From Capsulimonas sp. (GTDB lineage Bacteria; Armatimonadota; Armatimonadia; Armatimonadales; Capsulimonadaceae): a stretch of DNA of 11,744 nt. The stretch is taken from assembly GCA_025963815.1 (NCBI GenBank), contig JAOQAA010000320.1, forward strand, positions 1-11,744. Reading direction: 5' to 3'. Within the stretch, counting starts at the first letter, position 1. Each line of letters opens with the position of its first letter. This document shows positions 7,407-11,744 of the stretch, piece after piece. The notes below the pieces were generated by a model. That model was not told the origin of the DNA. It did no database searches and worked only from the letters and a program-made list of their open reading frames with translations. A program made the position numbers and the translations under genes.

Positions 7407-8180
7407 TTATTCGCCAATGATCGTGTGCTTAGCTGTGTATCCCGAGTCTATGCCGTCCTGCTCTTTGATCTCGGCCAGCGCTGCGTACAGGTCGTTGGGG
7501 GCGCCCTGTGCATGCTGCTCGCCCCCGCGTATGGCCTCGTAGAGCCGCGCGGCGATCATGGCCCCGGCAACGGGGCCGACGATGTAAACCCAGTAGTGCG
7601 TAAGAGCCGGCCCGTGGGAAAAGAGCGCCGGGCCGAGGGAGCGGGCCGGGTTCATCGAGCCGCCCGTCAGCGGTCCGCCGATCCACACATCGAACACGAC
7701 GGTCAGGCCGATCGCCAGGCCCGGCGCGGCGCCGTTCACCCGTTTGTCCGTGGCGACCGCGATGATGACCAGCATCAGGAAGAAGGTGAGGACGGCTTCT
7801 ACTCCCACCGCCCGCAAGGGCGTTCCCATCGCCGGAACGTGGACGCCGTGGCCCGGGCCAAAGAGCAGCGCCGCCAGCGCCGCCGCGGCGATCCCACCCC
7901 CGAACTCCGCGAGCAAATAGGGGGCGACATATCGCCAGGGGAACCGCCCCGCCGAAGCGAACGCCAGGGTTACGGCGGGGTTGAAATGCGCCGCCGAGAT
8001 ATGGCCGAGCGCGTAGATCATCGCCAGCACCGCGAGCCCCGAGACCCACGCCGCCGCCGCCAGACTTGCGTCGCCTCCTGGGACATGACCGGACGCGGAC
8101 AGCGCGACCGGAGCGAAAACGATCCCGAACGTCCCGATAAATTCCGCCGCATAGCGGTTCCCCATACGATATTTGACCAT
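7407..8180 (-). CDS. MIP-family channel (NIP-like aquaglyceroporin) in ars operon
   Basis: A 257-residue six-helix membrane channel of the major intrinsic protein family. Both half-helix signatures are intact: HFNPAV (N67-P68-A69) and SMNPARS (N177-P178-A179). Ungapped alignment by eye to E. coli AqpZ places the aromatic/arginine filter at S47 (H2), V165 (H5), G174 (LE1) and R180 (LE2). AqpZ has F/H/T/R there. Small residues predict a wide pore of the kind found in plant NIP metalloid channels. GHISAAHFNPAVTLAFA and GPLTGGSMNPARSLGPA are also NIP-like in wording. In Sinorhizobium meliloti the ars-operon channel AqpS lets As(III) out; the same role is inferred here. The last 40 residues form a polar cytoplasmic tail. 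Start ATG 8180 with a distant AGGAAG; ATG 8165 is possible. It is 33 bp after arsM and 11 bp before the phosphoesterase gene. Confidence 0.92.
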   Translation of the reverse strand: MVKYRMGNRYAAEFIGTFGIVFAPVALSASGHVPGGDASLAAAAWVSGLAVLAMIYALGHISAAHFNPAVTLAFASAGRFPWRYVAPYLLAEFGGGIAAAALAALLFGPGHGVHVPAMGTPLRAVGVEAVLTFFLMLVIIAVATDKRVNGAAPGLAIGLTVVFDVWIGGPLTGGSMNPARSLGPALFSHGPALTHYWVYIVGPVAGAMIAARLYEAIRGGEQHAQGAPNDLYAALAEIKEQDGIDSGYTAKHTIIGE

Positions 8181-8213
8181 TCCGTGGCTTTGGCTTCCTG
8201 TGGAGTTTCTTCG

Positions 8214-9119
8214 TTAATCGCCGACGCAGCAGCTTGGGCCGCAGCACGAAGACGTATCGGGTTTCGACGCGCGGATGAACGCGCCCATCACCTTGCCGTC
8301 CAGCGCGGCCTTTTGCTCCGCAGGGAGGGTGGCGATGTTCTCGGCGCTGCACGCCGTTCCTTCCAGATCACTGAATAGGTAGCGGCGTGTCGGCTCAATG
8401 CTTGCGTCGACAAATCCCGCTTTCTCCAGCCGCGCCAGATAATCATTGACTTCGAGCGCGCCGGCGACGCAGCCGACGTAGGATTCCATGTCGCCGCGCA
8501 CGGCGTCGGGCAGATCGCCTTCAACCACGACATCAGACACCGCAAAGCGTCCGCCGGGCTTCAGCACCCGGAACGCTTCACGGAGTACTTGGTCTTTGTC
8601 GGCCGAAAGGTTGATCACGCAGTTGGAGATAATCACATGGACACTGGAATCGGGAAGGGGAATGCTCTCGATATGCCCCTTCACGAACGCCACGTTCTTC
8701 GCGCCGGCTTCCGCCTTGTTCTTCTCGGCCAGCGCCAGCATCTCATCAGTCATGTCGAGGCCGTAGGCAAAGCCGCTCGGCCCAACACGCCGCGCGGACA
8801 GCAGAACATCGATCCCGCCGCCGCTGCCAAGGTCTAATACGATCTCGCCTTCGGCCAGCTGCGCGAGGGCCGTCGGATTCCCGCAGCCCAGCGACGCCAG
8901 CAGCGCCGCCTCCGGGATCTGGCCCGCTTCGGTCCGGTCGTACAGATTGCCGGTAATCGCCTCGCCGCCGCAGCAAGAGTCCGACGCGCCGCCGCCGGCG
9001 TTTCCGCCGCAGCACGCCGCGCCCTGACCATTCAGCACTGTCAGCGCCGCCTCGCCGTACTTCTGGCGAACGATCTCACGAACGTCTTCTCGACCCGTCA
9101 ATGTGATGATATCAGTCAT
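8214..9119 (-). CDS. arsM: Arsenite S-adenosylmethionine methyltransferase
   Basis: A 301-residue cytoplasmic enzyme that transfers methyl groups from SAM to trivalent arsenic, giving mono-, di- and trimethylated species. The class I SAM site is clear: VLDLGSGGGIDVL (94-106), with GLDMTDEML (120-128). The arsenic-binding cysteines match the ArsM pattern: C79 (SLGCGNP), C167 (SNCVINL) and C217 (VGCVAGAL), the counterparts of C72, C174 and C224 of the algal CmArsM. Extra paired Cys flank the core: C36-C37 and C49-C50 in CCGG motifs near the N terminus, and C292-C293 plus C297-C298 in a CCGPSCC tail. Such pairs are common in bacterial ArsM and may capture As(III). Start ATG 9119 has AAGAAG 7 bases upstream; a longer frame to 9245 would run into arsR and is rejected. 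It follows arsR by 85 bp, with a candidate ArsR operator in the gap. Confidence 0.96.
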   Translation of the reverse strand: MTDIITLTGREDVREIVRQKYGEAALTVLNGQGAACCGGNAGGGASDSCCGGEAITGNLYDRTEAGQIPEAALLASLGCGNPTALAQLAEGEIVLDLGSGGGIDVLLSARRVGPSGFAYGLDMTDEMLALAEKNKAEAGAKNVAFVKGHIESIPLPDSSVHVIISNCVINLSADKDQVLREAFRVLKPGGRFAVSDVVVEGDLPDAVRGDMESYVGCVAGALEVNDYLARLEKAGFVDASIEPTRRYLFSDLEGTACSAENIATLPAEQKAALDGKVMGAFIRASKPDTSSCCGPSCCVGD

Positions 9120-9138
9120 AGGATTTCTTCTTTCAAAT

Positions 9139-9161
9139 ATATTACACGAAATATCGAACTG
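9139..9161 (-). promoter_or_regulatory. Candidate ArsR operator in the arsM leader
   Basis: Read on the minus strand, the site starts CAGTTCGA and has AATAT after exactly 10 bases. It matches the site in front of arsR (9578-9600) at 17 of 23 positions. Just past it, bases 9133-9141 read ATATTTGAA on the minus strand, like the TATTTGA half-sites of CadC/SmtB-type operators. This suggests an internal ArsR-controlled point before arsM. No clear -35/-10 pair was found next to it. Confidence 0.45.
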
Positions 9162-9165
9162 TTTT

Positions 9166-9178
9166 TGCGCGAAGCGCA
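9166..9178. other. Small hairpin between arsR and arsM
   Basis: TGCGC-GAA-GCGCA can fold into a 5-bp stem with a 3-base loop in the arsR-arsM message. On the minus strand it is followed by A residues, not T, so it is not a Rho-independent terminator for the operon. It may slow a nuclease or separate the two messages. Confidence 0.4.
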
Positions 9179-9204
9179 TTTTGAAGCTGCTGGGATCGTC
9201 TCCA

Positions 9205-9570
9205 TCAGCAGCAGTCGGAATTGCCCACGCTGGGCGTCGTCCCAAAGTACTGGGCCAGCAGGACGATGGCTTCTGGATTGACGCTGCAGATCATATTTTT
9301 GCCGCGCCGCTCCATCGTGATCAGCCCTGCGAGTCGCAGCTCTTTCAAATGGAAACTGATGGAAGACGTCACGCGCTCATTGCCCGTGACATGGCAGCAG
9401 ATATCCCCGACGGTCGGCCCGACGAGCGGACGCACGTCCCCAGATTCCTCCACCGCCACGGGAGCGCCGCAGGCGCGAAGGAACTCAAAAATGCGCAGTC
9501 GGGTCGGGTCGCCGAGCGCCTTGAACATCGCGGTGATATCTAACTGGTTCATTTGCAGTGTGATCGACAT
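9205..9570 (-). CDS. arsR: ArsR/SmtB-family metalloregulator, first gene of the ars operon
   Basis: A 121-residue winged-helix repressor that should leave DNA when trivalent arsenic or antimony (or a soft metal) binds its cysteines. The ArsR start is clear (FKALGDPTRLRIFEFL, 16-31), as is the recognition region VTSSISFHLKELRLAGLI (67-84) and the wing MERRGKNMICSV. An insert of about 20 residues (34-54) separates helix 2 from the GDICCHV segment. Cys residues are C34, C58-C59 (in the place of the classical ELCVCDL As site), C95 and a terminal C120-C121 pair, so the inducer site may differ from the textbook E. coli arrangement. Start ATG 9570 has no obvious SD; ATG 9552 is an alternative. A consensus promoter and a candidate operator lie immediately upstream. 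It is divergent from the P-type ATPase gene. Confidence 0.94.
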   Translation of the reverse strand: MSITLQMNQLDITAMFKALGDPTRLRIFEFLRACGAPVAVEESGDVRPLVGPTVGDICCHVTGNERVTSSISFHLKELRLAGLITMERRGKNMICSVNPEAIVLLAQYFGTTPSVGNSDCC

Positions 9571-9577
9571 AATATTA

Positions 9578-9600
9578 ATATTTCTAGTATTGTCGAACTG
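9578..9600 (-). promoter_or_regulatory. Candidate ArsR operator in the arsR leader
   Basis: This lies directly downstream of the arsR -10 box, over the expected transcription start. On the minus strand it reads CAGTTCGA, 10 bases, then AATAT, matching the arsM leader site at 17 of 23 positions with the same spacing. It runs into a perfect 12-bp palindrome AATATTAATATT (9571-9582) that abuts the arsR start codon. Binding here would block arsR transcription, giving autorepression. Confidence 0.5.
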
Positions 9601-9629
9601 ATTATAACTGAGAAGCGATGAACTGTCAA
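9601..9629 (-). promoter_or_regulatory. Consensus sigma70 promoter of the ars operon
   Basis: On the minus strand: TTGACA (9629-9624), 17 bases, TATAAT (9606-9601). Both hexamers are perfect. The start of transcription should be near 9594, giving a short leader of about 25 bases to the arsR ATG. A promoter this strong next to a repressor gene implies tight repression in the absence of inducer. Confidence 0.8.
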
Positions 9630-9646
9630 CCCTTTGATTCTAAATA

Positions 9647-9675
9647 TTGACAAGGGAAGCTCACGGAGGCATAAT
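9647..9675 (+). promoter_or_regulatory. Sigma70 promoter of the P-type ATPase gene
   Basis: TTGACA (9647-9652), 17 bases, CATAAT (9670-9675; five of six to consensus). Predicted start near 9682, leader about 45 bases to the TTG at 9727. The -35 faces the ars operon -35 across 17 bp. The 17-bp spacing argues against MerR/ZntR-type activation, which uses 19-20 bp. A partial dyad CGAA-CGT-TTCG (9690-9700) near the start could be an operator. Confidence 0.65.
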
Positions 9676-9726
9676 ACTTCCATCGCCATCGAACGTTTCG
9701 CGCCGTTCCATGCTAAGGTAAATACT

Positions 9727-11744
9727 TTGAAGCAATCTCGATACTATATCGACAATCTGTGCTGCCCTACTGAAGAGCAGATTATTCGAAACCGCCTGAC
9801 GCCGATGAAGGGCGTGGAGCAGCTCAAATTCAATTTGATCGAGAGAGAACTCACTGTCTCCCACACGATCGACGATGAACAAAGCATCGTTACGGCGTTA
9901 AACGCCATCGGCATGGGGGCGACCCCGCGCGCCGACGGAGTTTCGCACACACATCCGGAAGCTAACCCATCGGAAGGACGGGAGCGGCTGCTGCTCGGGC
10001 TGTCGGGCTTGCTGGCTCTGGGAGCCGAAGCGATGGTCTGGGCGGGAAACGCGGAGCGCTCGCCGTGGGTGATTGGCGTCGCCGTGCTTTCGCTCTTGCT
10101 TGGCGGGCGAGAGACGCTGCGCAAGGGATGGGCGTCGGTGCGGACCTTGACGTTAAACATCAACTTTCTGATGACCGTCGCCATCCTGGGCGCCATGGCG
10201 ATTGGACAATGGCCCGAGGCCGCCATGGTCACATTTCTCTTTGCTTTGGCGGAAAGGATCGAGGCGCAATCGCTGGATCGCGCCCGAGGCGCGATCCGCT
10301 CTCTGATGGAGCTTGCTCCCGAAACGGTGACCATCCAGGACGAGGCGGGGCGGTGGTCGGAAGTGGACGCAAGCCTCGCGCGCGTCGGCCAATTGGCGCG
10401 CGTGCGCCCGGGCGAACGGATCCCTCTGGATGGGGATGTCACCGAAGGATACTCCAGCGTCAATCAGGCGCCGATCACCGGCGAAAGCGTCCCCGTGGAA
10501 AAGCGCGTCGGCGACGGTGTCTTCGCTGGCTCGGTGAATGAGCGTGGATCGTTCGTTTTCCGCATCACCGCCAACCGTGGAAACACCACGCTGGATCGGA
10601 TCGTGCGGGCGGTGCAGGAAGCGCAAGGCGAGCGCGCCCCGACCCAAAGTTACGTCGAGCGTTTCGCGCGCTATTATACGCCAGGCGTGGTCGTGCTGGC
10701 GCTTCTGGTCGCGATCGCTCCTACTTTGATCTGGCACGCATCGTTCTCCGTCTGGCTCTATCGCGCACTGGTGCTTCTGGTGATCGCCTGTCCCTGTGCG
10801 CTGGTGATTTCTACGCCCGTGACGATCGTCAGCGGGCTGGCGGCGGCGGCGAAGCAAGGCGTTCTCATCAAAGGCGGCGCTTATTTGGAGCAAGGGCGCC
10901 TGCTGCGCGCCGTGGCGCTGGATAAGACAGGCACGCTCACGCACGGCAAACCGACCGTGACGGATGTATCGCCTTTGAACGGAGCCGATCCTGAGACCGC
11001 GCTTCACTTGGCCGCCAGCCTGGACTCCCATTCCGAACACCCCATCGCCGCCGCCATTGTCGCCTTCTGGACATCGTCGAACAAAGCTCCCACGCAAGAG
11101 CTACTCGCCGTCACGGAATTCGAGGCGCTTCCAGGGCGCGGTGTCCGCGGCGACATTCAGGGGAAAACATATTATCTTGGGAACCAGCGTCTCGCGGAAG
11201 CAAATGGCGTTCGCGACCCATTCGTGACGGAGGCGCTGGAGCGGATGGAGCGCGACGGCAAGACCGCCGTGGCGCTGATGGCCGATGGCAAAGCGCTGGC
11301 GGTTTTTGGAGTGGCCGACACACTGCGCGATACCAGCGCGGAGGCGGTGCGGCAATTGCGGTCCCTGGGAGTGACCACGATCCTTCTGACAGGCGACAAT
11401 CAGACCACCGCCGACGCCATCGCGCGCGCCGTGGGCATCACCGATGTGCGCGGGGGAATGCTTCCCGAAGACAAGCAATCGGCCATCCGCGAGTTAATTC
11501 AGAAATACGGCTCCGTGGGAATGGTGGGCGACGGGATCAATGACGCGCCCGCGCTCGCCCAGGCCACCATCGGCGTGGCGATGGGCGCCGCGGGAACGGA
11601 TACGGCCCTGGAAACGGCGGATGTCGCGCTGATGCGGGATGATCTCCGCAAGCTTCCCTTCTTCCTGCGACTGAGCCGCCAAACACACGCCATCCTGGTT
11701 CAGAATATCGCGATCGCCCTGGGGATCAAGATAGTCTTTCTCAC
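9727..11744 (+). CDS. cadA: P1B-2 heavy-metal-exporting ATPase (Zn/Cd/Pb type), C-terminus outside window
   Basis: The open frame runs from 9727 off the window end: 672 residues visible, perhaps about 50 missing. It pumps divalent soft metals out of the cytoplasm using ATP. Seen in order: ferredoxin-like metal-binding domain (1-66) with LCCPTEE (11-17) in place of CxxC; membrane helices from about 86; TGES actuator loop (251-254); CPC in the transport helix (355-357); phosphorylated D399 in DKTGTLT; SEHP (436-439); TGDN (555-558); and GDGIND (601-606). N660-x7-K668 fits the P1B-2 (Zn/Cd/Pb) signature rather than Cu pumps. The frame is open back to a TGA at 9619-9621. I chose TTG 9727 because AAGG sits 8 bases upstream and the protein then begins MKQSRYYI just before the metal-binding fold. 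It is divergent from arsR. Symbol cadA is by subfamily; zntA would be equally fair. Confidence 0.93.
   Translation, partial: MKQSRYYIDNLCCPTEEQIIRNRLTPMKGVEQLKFNLIERELTVSHTIDDEQSIVTALNAIGMGATPRADGVSHTHPEANPSEGRERLLLGLSGLLALGAEAMVWAGNAERSPWVIGVAVLSLLLGGRETLRKGWASVRTLTLNINFLMTVAILGAMAIGQWPEAAMVTFLFALAERIEAQSLDRARGAIRSLMELAPETVTIQDEAGRWSEVDASLARVGQLARVRPGERIPLDGDVTEGYSSVNQAPITGESVPVEKRVGDGVFAGSVNERGSFVFRITANRGNTTLDRIVRAVQEAQGERAPTQSYVERFARYYTPGVVVLALLVAIAPTLIWHASFSVWLYRALVLLVIACPCALVISTPVTIVSGLAAAAKQGVLIKGGAYLEQGRLLRAVALDKTGTLTHGKPTVTDVSPLNGADPETALHLAASLDSHSEHPIAAAIVAFWTSSNKAPTQELLAVTEFEALPGRGVRGDIQGKTYYLGNQRLAEANGVRDPFVTEALERMERDGKTAVALMADGKALAVFGVADTLRDTSAEAVRQLRSLGVTTILLTGDNQTTADAIARAVGITDVRGGMLPEDKQSAIRELIQKYGSVGMVGDGINDAPALAQATIGVAMGAAGTDTALETADVALMRDDLRKLPFFLRLSRQTHAILVQNIAIALGIKIVFL

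Noticed and set aside
7425..8378. Long plus-strand open frame (317 codons) across the channel gene
   Set aside because: It is antisense to a MIP channel with both NPA motifs and to the end of arsM. Composition is typical of a shadow frame.
9166..9178. Terminator between arsR and arsM
   Set aside because: The hairpin is followed by A residues on the coding (minus) strand, so it lacks the required U-tract. A T-run exists only on the strand without a gene.
9647..9677. MerR-type promoter for the ATPase (TTGACA-N19-TAATAC)
   Set aside because: The alternative -10 CATAAT at 17-bp spacing fits consensus better, and no MerR-family gene is present in the window.
10153..11097. Long minus-strand open frame (314 codons)
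   Set aside because: It lies entirely antisense to the P-type ATPase, whose motifs are intact throughout. The translation is Arg/His/Gly-rich and resembles no family; it is a GC-rich shadow.

Overview
The window is a GC-rich bacterial chromosomal segment with two distinct neighbourhoods. Every gene reads as a normal intact bacterial gene except the two cut by the window edges. No phage, IS element, CRISPR array, tRNA or rRNA was seen. The phylum cannot be fixed from this sequence alone. The style of the sensor genes (soluble multi-PAS proteins, one ending in an anti-sigma-type ATPase) and the ArsR subclass remind me of Armatimonadota or similar environmental bacteria, but this is only an impression.

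Left part (1-6230): the 3' end of a LysR-type regulator on the plus strand converges with mgtE, a CBS-domain Mg2+ channel/transporter on the minus strand; their stop codons overlap. Upstream of mgtE on the minus strand lie two cytoplasmic sensor genes. One has three PAS domains and an RsbW/RsbT-like GHKL ATPase without a recognisable phospho-acceptor histidine box. The other has four PAS domains and a GGDEF domain with intact GGEEF and an RETD inhibitory site, so it is probably an active, product-inhibited c-di-GMP synthase. A gene-free stretch of about 400 bp (6231-6636) separates these from the right part.

Right part (6637-11744): a compact arsenic-type operon on the minus strand reads arsR, arsM (As(III) S-adenosylmethionine methyltransferase), a MIP-family channel with a predicted wide NIP-like filter, and a calcineurin-like metallophosphoesterase. 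Gaps are 85, 33 and 11 bp. A consensus promoter (TTGACA-N17-TATAAT) precedes arsR. The arsR and arsM leaders share a two-box sequence, CAGTTCGA-N10-AATAT, which is the best candidate ArsR operator. Divergently, from its own near-consensus promoter, runs a P1B-2 type Zn/Cd/Pb-exporting ATPase whose N-terminal metal-binding domain carries CCPTEE in place of the usual CxxC. Its last few dozen residues lie beyond the window.

Functional reading (inference): the right part is a metal/metalloid resistance island. ArsR would sense As(III) or Sb(III), ArsM would methylate it, and the channel would let neutral arsenite or methylated arsenicals leave down their gradient. The phosphoesterase, translationally close to the channel, is the unexplained member. 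No arsenite pump (ArsB/ACR3) or arsenate reductase (ArsC) is encoded in the window.
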